A DNA stretch of 64,000 bases from Chlorella sorokiniana (GCA_025917655.1 CP084620.1:1612001-1676000), one strand, 5' to 3'. Positions 26,804 through 39,597 are shown, counted from the first letter of the stretch. The notes: a model not told the origin generated them from the sequence alone. A program made the numbers and translations.

Positions 26804-29800
26804 TCAAACCTCGTCTTCCAGCTGGTCGTAGCGGAAGGTGAAGGATTGCTTCAAGCGGTAGCAGAAGCCGCTGCCTGCGCAGGTCAGCAGCCCAGCACGC
26901 GGTCGTAAGGGCCCAAGGGAGGCAGGTGGCCGTGCTGGTGCCCCCTCCCAGCCACCGCCAGGGCCCGCCCCTCCCCCACCCCACCTGCTTGGTCCTGCAG
27001 CGTGGAGTCGAAGTACACGTAGGTGCCCTGCTCCCAGTCGTCGCCCGGCTGGCCGCCCGCTTTGGGCTCCTCGTGCCGCTGCGCAACCGGCGGGGGCACG
27101 GTGGGGGCGGGCACACTGGCTGCTCGCGCCTCTGGGTCCCGCTGCCCCAGCCCTCTGGTCATGCGCGCCACCTGGCACCCACCCACCCACCACCTGACCA
27201 CCCGTCTCCCCCCACACCCCACACCCCTCCACCGACACCCCCACCTGGAACCAAGCCGAGTGCTGCTTGTGGAAGCGCCAGGCCTGCCGCTTGAGCTCCC
27301 GCGCCGCCAGGTGCTGCTGGTACGACCCGGGCTGGTTGTAGAAGATGAAGAAGAGCGTCTCCGCGTCCAGCTTCTCGTACAGCGAGGGGGAGTCGAAGAT
27401 GGCGGGGCGCTGCAGGGGGGGGGCGCTGGCGGTGACGAGGGGCACGCGGCCGCGTGCAGCCAGGCAGGCTTGCCATGGAGAGGAGCGGCGCAGGGCAAGG
27501 CAGCGCGGGCAGGCCTGGCTGGAGCGCTGCAGCGGCGGCAGCCCACCTGCGCGGGGTAGGAGGCCGGGATGGGCACGGGCGGCGGGCGCGGCCGCTGCGG
27601 CACCGACTGCCACTGCGTGTCGGCTGGCTGCGGCACCGACCGCGCCGCGCACTGCTGCAGCACCTGCAGGCTCTGCGCCGGCGTCAGGCTGGGGGCTGTC
27701 CTGCAGGCCCATGGCCCGCAGCTGGGTGGCAAGCGAGTCCAGGGCGGTCTCCGCCGCCAGGCGCGCCTCCTCGCCGCTGCTGCCGTCCAGCGAGGCGTGC
27801 GGCGAGGGGGCCCCGCCCGGGGGCAGGCGCCGCCGCAGGGCCCACCGGCCGCTTCTGCACCCCCGCCGCCACCACCGATGCCACGGTGGGCGCGCCCGGC
27901 TTGACGCCGTTCTGCGCCGGAGCGGGGGGCCGCCCAGAGAGGGGAACGCGGCTGCACCAGCGAAAGGGGGGCTCGGGTCAGAGCCGAGTCGGAGGTCATG
28001 GAGCCAAAGCAACCACAGCACAGCACAGCACAGCACAGCGCTGCCGAGCAGTCAACCCGTCCCGGAGCTCACATGCATCAGAGGAGTTGAACTGCGGGGA
28101 TTGCGGAACGCCGGGCCGCGGCGGCGGCGGCGTGCGTGCGGCGCCGCCGCGCCCAGAGCCGCGCGCACAGGCGTGCCCGGCACAGAGCCCTCCTGCCCAG
28201 ACAGAGCTGCTGACAGGCTGGGGGCGCGGGCGAGGGCGGCTCGCCTGCAGGCGCCGCCGCCGCAGCGCGCGGCGACGTCACCCGGGCGGGCGGCGGCGGC
28301 GGCGGCGGCTGCACAGGGGCGGCGGCGGCGGCGGCGCTGCCGCCGCCTCCACGCCCTTGGCGTTGCTGCCTGTGCGCGCGGGCGCCACCGTCTTCTTCTC
28401 CTCTTCCGCGTACGCCGTCTCCACCGCCAGCCGGCTGTTGCCCTGCGCCGCCAGCTGCGCCTTGACCGCCGCCGCCGCCGCCTTCTGCCGCTCCCGCTCC
28501 CGCTCCTCCCGCTCCTTCTCCAGCTTGGCCTCCTTGTCCCGCGCGCTCTTGGCGTGGCTCAGCGGCGCCGCTGCCACCGCGTCGCTCATGCCGTCCAGCT
28601 GCTCAATCAGCTCCTCGTAACTGGGGCGGGGGGGGGGGGGGGCGGGCCAGCAAGAGGGCTTGGCGGTTGGCAGGTGGCCCCAGGTCCAGGACAGCAACGC
28701 AGCCTGGTATGCCGCAGCAGGCTCACAGGTCGTCGGGTGCCCCAAACTCCTCCCAGTCGTCCTGGCTGCGCTCCATGTAGTCCTCCACCAGGTCCTTCAC
28801 ACCCTCCACCTCCTCGGCTGCACGGCGGGGGCAGGAAGGCGGGCGGGGCGGGGTGGGGTGAGGCAGGCGGGTGGGGGCAGGAAGCGGGGAGGGCGGAAAG
28901 CGAGCCTGTGGCTGGCCTGGGTGCAGCCCCGTCCCGATTTGAAGAGGGTGTGGCTGGCCTGGGTGCAGCCCCCGCCCCCCTCCCGTGCAGCGCACCCTGC
29001 ACCGCGTCGTTGTCCAGCAGGCGCAGGATCTGCTCCAGGCGCATGATGTGCTGGCGGTGCCGCGCGATCGACTCCTCCATGTGCGCCACCCGCGGCGGCG
29101 CCTTCTTCCCCTTCTTCGCCGTGGCCGCCGCCTCCGCCTCCGCCTCAAACTCCTCGATCTGGAGGCAGGCCAGCATGCCAGGCTCAGCGACGCTGCTCAG
29201 CCGAGCCTTGAACGCTCCCTCCCAAGGGCCGTCCCGCCGGCTGTCCTGGCTGGTGATCGCAGCCCGCACATGTGCGCGCCCCTCCCCTCACCCTCCCAGG
29301 AAACACACACATGCTACTCTCCCCCCCGCCTGCCAGCCGCCTGCTCCCCCTTGCCTGCGTGTTGAGCGTGTCCACCGTCGATGTGAGCCAGTCGCGCATC
29401 TCCGCCCGCGCGCGCTCCTTGGGGTCGGCGTTGGCGCGGTTGAGCCCCTCCTTGGAGAAGGTCTTGGTCTTGGCCTCCTTCTCCACCAGCTTGAAGCGCT
29501 CCATGCGCCGCTCAATCTCCTTGCGCGCGTTGGTGATATCCGTCTTGTCCTTCACCTCGCTGGAGGCCATCCTGCAGCGACAGAACGCGCGCGGCAACAA
29601 CCCCGGTCACCAGCTGGAGGGGACCGGAGCCGGGGCGGTGGCGCCAGAGCACTGGCAGCCAGCGGCGGGCGGGCCGCGCACCATGTCTTGATGGAGTCGC
29701 GCAGCCGCTGCAGCTTCTTGATCTGGTCTTTGAGCTGCAGGCGGGCAGAAGGGAATCAAGCGTGACAAAGCGCACGCGGGTCGGCACCTGTCCACCGTGT

Positions 29801-30291
29801 GGTCTGCTGGGTGCATCACACCGCAGGCGCCATGTGCGCATGGGACCGCCGCCCCTGCAGCGTGCATGCTGGCCAAGCCTGGAGCCAGCGGCCGACCTGC
29901 GACTCCAGCTTCTCCCGCGCGTTGGTGTTGGCAGGGTCGGTGGTGTCATACTGCTCCTGGTGCTCGTCAAACACCTCCAGACCCTCCTGCACCTTCTTCA
30001 GCGTCTTATCTGCAAGCAAAAGCACAGCCGGCACGGTGGCGTGTGAGCACAACGGCGTGCGACCGCCGTGCGGCCAGCAGCAGCGGGCCGCCAAGACGCG
30101 ACAGGCAGGAGGGCGGTTGTCGCCTTCCGGGCTTGCTCTAAGACGACATCCTGGAGTGGTCTTGCTGAAAAAGGGCCCGAAAAGGAAGGGCAGCCCTCGC
30201 AAGCGGAGATCAAAGAACCGCCGCGCCGGGTGCTGCAAACACGCCTTGCTTGCGCACCTATCTCTTGCTGAAGTTTTCGAAGGGACGACAT
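26804..30291 (-). CDS. CNOT3: CCR4-NOT transcription complex subunit 3 (NOT3/NOT5)
   Basis: Scaffold subunit of the CCR4-NOT deadenylase, acting in mRNA decay and translational repression. Eleven exons: 30291-30258, 30009-29897, 29734-29692, 29571-29355, 29158-28996, 28817-28727, 28619-about 28070, 27951-27547, 27409-27245, 27078-26985, 26874-26804. The N-terminal Not3 coiled coil reads [66 protein letters not shown] and [19 protein letters not shown] Pro/Ala-rich linker follows. The C-terminal NOT box reads [40 protein letters not shown] and GTYVYFD, ending RYDQLEDEV. Start and stop fit the family. The intron after 29355 has a GC donor (CAG|GCAAGG) between TLNTQ and IEEFE. The linker exons contain about three frame changes in GC runs. 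Confidence 0.93.
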
Positions 30292-30704
30292 GATGCCGCC
30301 AGCCTAGTTTGCAGCCAAAATGGCCGCAGCTACAGAGGGGGCGGGGGCGCCCGTGGGCCGTACGCTGCGCTTTACCAATGGATTTCAGATTGCAAGTTGC
30401 CTTATCGGGACAGAAGCTCTGCCGCTTTGATGCAGTACCCGCAGTACTTGAGGTTGCAAACTGTTTTCGCAAATGCGCAGCCTCCTGTCGCCGACAGCCA
30501 CGCCGTTTGGGACATGAACAACCATGCTTGTAGTCATTTTGCCCCCTGAAACTTGAAGAGGGTCTCGCCAACTTTGAGTGCACTCGATGTCCCCTTGACG
30601 GCCTGGAACCCAGCCCTTCGCGGCCAGAGCCGTGGCGCTTTACAGAAAGGATCTTTGTGGGCAGTCGCTTTCAATCACAGCCCTCGTGGTTGCCTTGAAC
30701 GCAA
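30292..30704. other. Divergent promoter region between CNOT3 and the SFI1-repeat gene
   Basis: 413 bases between two start codons on opposite strands. AT content is higher than in flanking exons. Short open frames here have no family resemblance. No specific regulatory motif is claimed. Confidence 0.45.
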
Positions 30705-33700
30705 ATGTTGCCTGCCGGGCCTCCAAGCCGTGGCAGCCAGGAGACCTCTGCCCCTACAAAATTGCAAAGCAACGCCGAAATCGTTGATGACGACTCCCAG
30801 GACATGTCGGCTGCAGCAGCGGAGGTTGCAGCTGCGAGGTTGCAGCTGCCACCGCCGCCGCCTGCCGCGGCGACCTCGGAGCAGTCCCAGCCGCAACAGC
30901 CTGCTTTGGCGAGGCAGCTCCACCTGCCACCCCCGGCGACCACGGCGGGCAGGCCACCACTTCCGCGCAGCGTGCCGCCCTCCTCGGCCACCTCCAGCCG
31001 CGCATCGTCGCCTCGCAGCGGCATCTCGGCGCAGCCCAGCTTGTCGACGCTCAGCATGAACCGCACCGCGCAGTACAGACGTAAGCCTCAGGGCGCCGGC
31101 CGCCGCTGGTTGATATGTGCGAGTTGCTCCCTTGCCTGGCTCAGCGCGCCTGTCGTGCCCCTGTACTGCTTGTACTGCAGCCCCCGCCCGCATCTTCAGG
31201 GCCGACCCCCAGCCGCGCAAGGGGCTCTCCACCGGCGATGTGGTGGCATTCCGCTCCCAGGCACGCCCGCCCCCTGCTGTGGCTTGCGACCAGCATGCCG
31301 TGCTTGCCGGTGTTGAGGGCCAGACCCTGCCGCACCTGTCGCCAGCTGCTGCCGGCACACCTCGCCCGCCGTTGTCCGCAGCTGGGGCAGCCACGGGCCG
31401 CAGCGCACAAACACCCACCCCTTCCTCGTCCCCCTCACAGGGCAAGCTGCTGACGGTGATGGAGCTGCACAGCGATGCGGTGGAGGCGGGCACCGTGCGG
31501 TACGGGCTGCAGCCCTCGGAGGCGGCGGGCCTGGGCGACAGCCTGGCGCACCTGGAGGTCATCCGCCAGGTCAGCGCCCACGCCCGGCCCACACGCCGAC
31601 TCCAGGGCGTGCGCACCCGCTGCACGGCACGAACCGGCTGGCGCACTGAGGGGCGCCTGCCTGGCGCCAGCTGCCCAGCTGGTGTTGCTGGGGGCGTCGC
31701 CGCGCCGCTCACTCCTGCCCCTCCCCCTGCTGCGCAGGGCAAGTGGGTCGGCTTCCGCTCCGCCGCCGCCGGCGACCGCTTCCTGCAGGCGCGCAAGCGC
31801 AGCCCCAACCGCCTCGTCTTCTTCTCCCACAACGTGGGCACCTGGGAGCAGTGGGAGCTGGGGGCGGCGGCGGCGGCGGCGGCGCTGCCACCCCCGACCC
31901 CGCTGCCGCCGACTGGGCGTGCCTGGGCGTCAGCCTGCGCCACCGGCGCCTGCCCCAGTGCGAGCTGGAGGTGGAGCTGGTGCGGGTGGGGCGTACGCGC
32001 TGCCGCCCAACGCCGCCATCACCCCCGCACCCTGCTGCCGGCGGGCGAGGGGCGGGCGCGCCGCCGCCGCCGCCGAGGACCCGGGGCTGGAGCGCCGCGA
32101 GCTCAAGCGCATGTCCGGCGTGCTGGTGCATGTGAGTGGCGGTTGGGCTCCAGCAAGCAAAGGGGGTGGGGCGGTGGGGGTGAGCCTGGCTGTCCAGCAT
32201 TGCCTGGCCGTCGACAGCGGTGCACGCAGAGCGACACGTACTGGCACTGCGCTGCCCAGGCCTCAAGCGCCCTGCCCCCCCACCCCCACCCCCACCTCCC
32301 ACCCACCACCAGGAGTGGCTGCACTTTGTGGACCAGGAGAAGGCGGCGCGCCTGGCGCTGGAGGCGCGCCTGGCGCAGCTGCAGGAGGACGCTGCAGGGC
32401 TGCGTGACTGGGCGGCGCTGCAGGTGGGGGCCGGGCGGCACCCGAGGGGCAGCCATGCAGCCTGTGCGCGTGCCGGCCCGCAGGCTGGCTGCCGGCCTGG
32501 CTGCCCGTCATCGCCCGCGCGACGCCCAGCCTGCCTGCGCCCCTCCCCCCCGCCTGTGCTGCGCAGGTGGAGGGCGTGCGGCGGGAGGTGGGCGAGGAGG
32601 TGGAGGCGCTGCTGTCGGCGGTACGCCGCAAGAGCGCTGAGCTGGCGGATGTGGAGGCGCGGCTGACGGGGAGGCTGCGCTGGGGCGTGGCGATGATCCA
32701 GGCCAGGGCGAGGCGGCGGCCAAGAGCCGCGCCTTCATGTGGTGGAGGTGGGCTGGTTTGGGGGGGGGGGGGCGAGCGATTCAGGCGGCAGGCAAGTACC
32801 GGGGGTGTGGGTGCAACGTGCTCCCCTCCCAACTGGCTGGGCCGCTAGCGGTCAACAAGGACTCTCGCTCGGCAGGCCGGCCGCAGCTGAGTGAGATCGA
32901 GAGCGCTGATGTTGCGGCACAAACACAGTCCCCCCTTCTGCGTGTTGCCTCCCCAGGTGGATAGCGTCCCGCAGGCGGTACCGCCGCCACGTCGAGGCCA
33001 AGCTGCAGCAGCGCAGCAACCTGCGCCTGGCAGGCCGTGCGCTGCAGGGCTGGGCCGACTGCGCGGAGCGCGGCGCTGCGATGCAGGCGCGGCTGCGGAC
33101 GGCGGTGCGGCGCATGTACTTCGTCAGGCTGAGCCACGCCTTTGGGGGTGGGTGTTTCTTGCATGGACGCGACCATGTTGAGAGAAGGCTTGCAGTGAGG
33201 GTGGTTCAGCCGAGGGCCATGTATGTGGCGGGGAGCCCGGCAGGATTCTGGCAGCTCTTGCAACAGAGGGATTGCCAACGACCGCACGCGTCCCGGAGCA
33301 TGCCATTCCATGCACTCTGGTGGCCCGCACACATTCAAAAACAGCCCGTCGCTCCCTCTCCGGCCGCCCACCGCAGCCTGGCGTGACCTGGCGGCGCTGA
33401 GGCGGGAGCAGCAGGAGGGCGCCGCCGCCTTGCTGCACGCTGTGTGCCAGCACATGCAGCGCTGGCGCCTGTCGCGCCTGCTGCGTGCCTGGCAGCACCA
33501 GGCGGCAGGCTGCGCCGCCGGGCGCGCCCTGCTGCTGCGCATGGCTGCCCAGGCAGACGGCCGCGCGCGGGCGCTGCCTTTGCCGCCTGGCGCGCGCACG
33601 CGCGCGGGCAGCGTGCACGGCTCGCTGCGTTTGAGGCGACGGCGGCCGTGCGCCATGCGCAGCATGCGCAGCGTGATGCCCTGCTGTGCTGGCGCGGCCA

Positions 33701-36700
33701 CGCGGACGACCGCCACGGCTCCCGCCTGCAGCTGGCCCATGCGCGACAGGTGCTGGCCCGCCGCCGCGTCCACGCCGCCCTGCGCACCTGGCTGCACTGG
33801 CAGCAGCACCGCGCGGAACGGCGGCTGCGCTGGCAGGAGGCGGCCGCGCTGCTGCGCCAGCGCTGCGCCGCGATGGCGCTGGGGGCTGCCTTTGCGGGGT
33901 GGCGGGACCAGGCGGCGGCGCACAGGGAGCAGCGCCTCGTGTTCATGCGGTGAGCCGCGCCTGCAGCTCTGCCCTGGCTGTTCCTGCCAAACCGTTTGCT
34001 GGTCTGAGGGGGATGGGGGCTGCGAGCCCCGACAGCCCTGCCTCGTTCCTGCCTTGCACCGCGTGCCGACGGCTGTGCGGCCCTGCGGCGCGTGCCTGGA
34101 TGCAGGGCGGTCCAGCACATGGCCCTGCACCGCATGAGCGTGGCCTTCCGCACCTGGCAGTACCTGGCCGCCTGGCGCCAGCACGCGCGTGCCGTGGTGC
34201 GCGCTGCCGTGCTGCGCCTGGCGCGCCGCGCCCTGGCCGCCGCGTGGGCCGCCTGGCGGCAGCGCGTGGCCGAGCGGCGGGTGGACCGCCACCGCGTCGC
34301 CGTGTGCCAGCGGCGGCAGGCGGCGGCGACGCTGCGCGGTGCCCTGGCCGAGTGGCGGCAGCAGGCCGCGCTGCGCGCCGGCCAACGCCGCATGGTGCAG
34401 CTGTGCCACAGGCGGGCCGACCGCAACAGGTGGGTGGGTCGAGCCGGCAGCAGCAGCAGCGGAACAGTGATGATTTGAACACCAGCGTGGGTTGCTGCCC
34501 CGAGATGCAGCCAAAGCATGCGCCTCCCCGATGCCCTCCGTCCCCGCTTCCCTCCCTGCTACAGGATGGCGCTTGCGCTGTCCGCCTTTCACGCCGCCGT
34601 GGAGGCAGCGGCGCGGCGGCAGGAGCAGGGCCAGCTGGCGGTCAGCTGGTATGGGGAGAGCCTGCAGGCGCGGGCGCTGGGGGGCTGGTGCGCCGCCGTG
34701 AAGCAGCGGCGCCAGTTTGAGGGCCAGCTGGCCGCGGTGGCCCGCAGCATGCAGCTGAGCGCGACGCAGGAGGCGTTTGGTGGCTGGCGTGCAGCCGCTG
34801 CCCTGTGTGCTGCCGAGGGCCAGATGGTGGCGTCGACGCGCCGTCGCCTCGCCCGCCTCTGCTTGGCGGCGCGGTTTGCGGCGTGGCGCGCGCGGCGGCA
34901 GCCCAGCAGCAGCAGCGGGCGCGGATGCAGGCCGCAATCGCCTCCATCGCTGGCAGCCGCATGTCGCGGGCGCTGGGTGCGTGGCGGCGGCAGGCGGCCG
35001 AGCGCGGCGCTGAGAAGCGGGCGGTGGCGGCGGTGCAGAGGTGAGGGGGCTGGCTGCCGCTCTGCCATCCCCGGCCTTGCTTTGGGCTGTTAATGTGCAT
35101 GAGGCTGACCTCCCGGCCTTTGCTCGCTGTGCCACGGGACGCAGGCGTCTGGCGCGCATCCGCCTCACCGCCGCGTTTGCTGGCTGGCGGCAGCTGGCCG
35201 TGGATGTGGGCGGCGCGCGGCGCGAGGCGGAACAGCGTGGCGCGGCGCATGCGGCTGCCCTGCTGAGCGACTGCTTCCAGGGCTGGGCTGCGTTTGCGGC
35301 GCAGCGAGCCGACCGGCAGGCGGGCCTGGTGCAGATGGTGGAGCGGCGGGCGGCGCTGCTGTCCGCCCGCGTGCTGCTCGGCTGGCGGGCGTGCGCAGAC
35401 CACCAGCGCCGCCGCCCGCGCGCAGCTGCAGCGCGCGACGCGCAAGCTGTCTGGCGTGTGCATGCGCCACGCCCTGTCTGCCTGGCGGCAGCGAGTGGCT
35501 TGGCGCAAGGGGGAGGAGGTGCGGCTGGCGGCGGCACGGCGCCGCCTCGCGCGCCGCTCCGCCGCCGCCGCCCTGGCTGCCGCGTTCCGCGGCTGGCGCG
35601 GCCACGCGGCCACCCTGGCAGCCGCGCGCGCGACAGTGGAGGCCAAGGCGGCGGCGGAGCGCGGGGTGCTGCTGCGCCACACGCTGGCCTCCTGGCGCAA
35701 CTGCACCGCGGCCGCGGCGGCGCAGCGCGGCCACGTCTTGCGTGTGTGCGTCGCGCGGCAGTGCTGCGCGCTGCAGTCACGTGCCCTCGTGGCCTGGCAG
35801 CTCTTTGCTCAGGTGGGTGCTGGGGCCTTGCTGCTGCCGGGGCGGCTGTTGGCGGCTGTTGGCGGCTCCTGCTTCACCTGACTCTCGCGTAGGCTGCCGG
35901 CCGTGCAGCCCCCAGCTAGGCTCTATGCTGCCTGTCCCTCCAGCCTGGCAAACCGCTCCCATCCCCCCCCGCCCTCCCAACAGCGCCAGGCCCACAACCG
36001 TGAGGCGGTGGAGGCGACGGTGCACCGCGTGGCGCGCCGCCTGGCCCACGCCGCGCTGCTGGGCTGGCTGCAGGCGGCGCAGGAGCGGCGGGTACGGCGC
36101 ACCGCCATCGCGCGCTTCATCCAGGTGAGGCGGGGGCAGAGCAGGCAGCGACCCAGGAGCGGGGTAGGGAAGGGGGCGCTTACATGCGTGGGCAGGGCCA
36201 CTGGCCGTCCCAGAGATGGCTTGGGGCACCCAGCAGGCGCCCGCAGAGCAGCCAGGCAGCAGGCAGCGCTGCTTGCCTGCCAGCATGAGCTAGCCGGCTG
36301 CCCACCAAAGCATGCCGCCCCTGCCCCTCGCCCTCACCCATCCACACACTCTTCTTCCCTTGCAGCGCTGGGACGCTCACCGCCAGGGCTCGGCTCTGGC
36401 CCACTGGCGGCGCCTGCTGGAGGGCAAGCGCGCCGCCGCCGACGGCCTGCGCCGCTGCCTCATCCGCAAGCGCGTCGCCTTCCGCCTCTTCCGCCAGTGG
36501 TACTGGGAGTCGTTTGACGACGACATGCAGGTGGGGCGGGGTGCCAGCGGGGGGGGCTGGCCTGCAGGGGGCTGCGCCGGGTCCTGGCCAGCCCAGCGGC
36601 AGCCTAGCAGCGTGCGCTGATGCCGTGCTCAACTCAACTGCTTACCACAGTGCATCCTGCTGGCCTTGAACCCCCATGCACGCACATGCACGGGCACAGA

Positions 36701-38165
36701 TCGCCAGCACCTCTCTTTCCATCACACCCGCTGCGTGCGCTGTGCAGGAGACGCTGCGCGCCATGTTTGAGATCGCAGAGGGGCGGCACTGGACCCGCTG
36801 CCCTCACAGGCGGGGTCGCCCTACGCCTCGCTGCTCAGGTGGGGAGTGCGGCGGAGTGGGTGCAGGAGCGATGGGAGGGGTGTGTGTGGGGGTTCCTGCC
36901 GAGGGGCCGGCTGCCCATCGATGCGCGGGTTGCACAGCCACAGCCATGCCCCCGTGCGCCTGCCCTGCTCCGCGCAGCTCCCCATCCGCCAGCAGCTGTA
37001 CGGCATGCCGCGCCAGCAGCAGGTGCAGCTGCGGGAGGGAGTGGCGCAGGCTCTGGCCCAGGCTGGCGACGGCGGCGCCCTGGCGCACCAGCCGGCGCGG
37101 GAGCCCTTCAGCGCACGCCTGGCGGCTGCTGTGGCGGCCGGCGGCGGCGGGGGCGTCGCTCTGCCGGCGGCGGCCAACCTGGGCGGTGCGGCGCTGGCCC
37201 CCTGCGCGAGTATGCCGCCTTCAGCTTGCATGGCGGCGCGGCGCTGGAGCCGGTGGCGGAGGTGGCGGAGAGCCCCTACGCGCGCAGCCCCGCACCGCAC
37301 GGCGGCACGCCCGTCAGCGGCGGCCCGCCCTCCAGCGCTGCCTCCACCGTGATGCCCGGCTCGCCGCTGACCCCCGCCTCGGCCTACGCAGCGGGGGCCT
37401 CCCCGCTGTCGGGCGTCAGCCGCCTGGCCACCCCCTTCAGCGCCGGCGGCGGCCAGCGGCAGAGCCCGGGCGGGCTGTCTGCGGCGGCCACGCCCTGCGC
37501 GGGCGGCCTGGCGGGCCTCTCCCCGCTGGCTGCGGCGCTCTCCCAGGCAGCCACCCCGCCCGCCAGCCTGGGCTCAGCGCTGCGCTCGCCGCTCAGCGCG
37601 GCCGGCACGCCGCAGCCCAGCTGGGGGCTGTCGGACGGCGGCGCCTTTGACGCGTCGCCCGCTGGCATGGAGCGCCTGGCGCACCTGCCCACCCCTCCCG
37701 CCGCCCTGCAGCGCCTCTACGAAGTGCGGCAGTTCAGGTGGGGCTGCCGCTCGGAGCGGGGCCAGCCTGGCAGCGGCTGCCGGGCTCGTGCCACCCACAT
37801 CATGCCGTGCTGGTGACCGGGCCTGACACTCGCCTCCACATTGCGCCTGCCATTGCCGCAGCGACGGCACCGACTACCTAGCGCCCAGTCACGCCTCCCT
37901 GGCAGCGGTCCAGCTCGGAACGCCGGTGGCGGCGCAGCGCACGCCGCCCCCGGGCCTGCCTGAGCTGCAGGGCGGCTACAGCCAGCTGCGGGTGGGGCGG
38001 GAGGAGGCGGAGAAGCTGGCGGGGAGGACACGCCGCCCCACCCCGACGCCGCCCTCATCGCCGCCTTCCCCGGCAGCGCCCCGGGCCGGCGCCGGCGCGG
38101 GCGGCGAGGAGGGCCTGTCTGCCTCCAAGACCCCGCTGCTGCACCTCAACCCGCTGGCCTGGTGA
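30705..38165 (+). CDS. Beta-trefoil (fascin/DUF569-like) domain plus SFI1 centrin-binding repeats
   Basis: Probable centrosome/basal-body fibre protein. About 16 exons: 30705-31080, 31181-31260, 31441-31569, 31738-32130, 32313-32423, 32567-32747, 32956-33147, 33376-33950, 34105-34429, 34565-35040, 35145-35811, 35982-36124, 36366-36530, 36748-36838, 36977-37737, 37861-38165. After a Pro/Ala/Gln-rich leader comes a trefoil-like region with KGLSTGDVVAFRSQ, GKLLTVMELHSDA, KWVGFRSAAAGDRFLQAR and FFSHNVGTWEQWEL. A coiled coil follows (EKAARLALEARLAQLQED). From about 32950 to 36530 some 20 repeats share a Trp after a short hydrophobic segment, such as AFAGWRDQAAAHREQR, ALAEWRQQAALRAGQR and HALSAWRQRVAWRKG; SFI1 repeats bind centrin. 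A Ser/Pro/Gly-rich tail ends HLNPLAW. The start is uncertain (next in-frame ATG 30804). Several frame changes in GC runs. Confidence 0.75.
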
Positions 38166-38198
38166 GCCGGCGCCCAGCAAACTGCTGAAGGAATTCAA

Positions 38199-38203
38199 TG
38201 TAA
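38199..38203 (+). terminator. TGTAA polyadenylation signal of the SFI1-repeat gene
   Basis: TGTAA 34 bases after the stop codon at 38165. Confidence 0.5.
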
Positions 38204-38300
38204 AGCAAACCAATCGGAAGTTATCTGGATCAAGTGTGACAGTGTCAGAACAACCAAGGTCACAGGGACGCCCGTCACGGCCCATGCCGCTCGCATGAGC

Positions 38301-39597
38301 TCAGGCAAGGTTGGGTTCTGCAGCAACGCCCGGCGCCAGCAGCGCGCCCAGCGTCAGCCTGCCTGGCTGCCGTGCTCCCTGGGCAGCGGGCGCAGCGGCC
38401 AGCAGGCCAAAGTGGTCTGACAGGTAGTCGTGGCGGCCGGGGTCACCGCCTCGTCCGCCACCAGGCGCAGCTCCAGGCAGGCCCAGCGCCGCAGGTAGAG
38501 GCGGTCGTAGCGGGCGGTGTAGCCGCGCTGCTGCGGGCCGTGGTACCTGGGAGGGGGGCAGGGGGCAGGGAGGTTGGTTGGACAGCGCAGGGCCTTGCGG
38601 TTGGATGCCGCAGGGGCCAGCGGGCGCGGAGCCATCACTGCTAGACCGCGGCGGGGGCCGGTGAGGGTGCAGCGGCTGCAGCGGCGTCGCCCCACCGGTT
38701 GACGGACGAGTTCCACGTGAACTTGTGCTGCAGGGGGCGGCCCGCGCTCTTGAACGCATCCACCAGGCCCAGCGCCTCCACTGCGGCAGCCATGTAACGG
38801 GGGGGGGAGGGGAAGGAGGCCCAGGGGGCTCAGCGGAAGGGGCATGCCACGCGCCCAGTGCACGACACACCAACAGCCTCCCACGCTCGAGCTGGTGCTG
38901 AGGGCGAGGTGCGGGCACCCCCGCAGCCGCCCCCTGCAGTTGCGCGAACCCACCGTCGTCATCCTCGGCGCCGCGCATGTTGGTGTCGCCCGCCAGCACC
39001 AGGCGGCAGCGCGGCGGCACCTGGTGCAGCAGGCTGCGTATCTGCTGGCGGCGCAGCGGGGCACCTTCTGCATAGGGCTCCAGGTGGCAGCCTGCCCGTG
39101 GGTGGGTGCATGGACCGGGAGGTGAGCAGTGCTTGTCCAGATCAACAGCCTGAGCTGTGACAGCCCGGTGCGTAGAAAACTCAAGGCAGACTGCAAAGCC
39201 AGCTTGCCTGCAAAGTACATGCAGCCCTCCTCCCCCGGCCGCCGCCGCCGGCTACGTCGTCTGGCAGCGGCAGCGGCACTTGCGCGATTGCCACCGGGCC
39301 CACAGAACCTCGAGGAACAGCATTTAAGGAGCTGGTTGCCCAGATGTGGGTGCTGTAGCAATGGCTCTCAGCTGAGCCAAGGTGCTGGTAGCCCTGCTGC
39401 GCGAGGCCGGCGCCGATCACCGCCGCCGCCGCCGAATCCAATTCTTGCAAAGATATGAGATGAGGAGCGCACAACTTCACTATTTCTACTGTTCTCTTGT
39501 ACTTATCCGTGACAGTGAAGGTAGGGGGCGCCCAGGCGCTCGTGTTCCCTGCGGAAACGTTAAGAGTGAAAACCCGTAAGCCTGGCAGCCCTTTCAT
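38301..39597 (-). CDS. Endonuclease/exonuclease/phosphatase family protein, TDP2-like
   Basis: Resembles tyrosyl-DNA phosphodiesterase 2, which removes topoisomerase II adducts from 5' DNA ends. Start ATG 39597 (MKGLPGLRVFTLNVSAGNTS). EEP motifs in order: LNVSAGN, APHLISLQELD (catalytic Glu), GCHLEPYAEGAPLRRQQIRS (His), LVLAGDTNMRGAEDDD (Asp and Asn, the TDP2-type GDTN), HKFTWNSSVNRW, YTARYDRLYLRRW, and DYLSDHFGLLAA (Asp-His). Well-supported exons are about 39597-39240, 39091-38954, 38780-38696 and 38549-38301; a short exon may lie between the first two. One frame change just before DYLSDH is needed to reach the stop at 38301. No UBA domain is seen at the N-terminus, unlike animal TDP2. Confidence 0.75.

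Noticed and set aside
27345-29765. 806-codon plus-strand open frame opposite CNOT3
   Set aside because: It overlaps conserved CNOT3 exons and introns in antisense and has no recognisable protein features.
32781-35780. 999-codon open frame on the minus strand opposite the SFI1-repeat gene
   Set aside because: It is the antisense shadow of a GC-rich repeat array; composition is Arg/Ala/Pro without domains and it crosses several well-supported introns.
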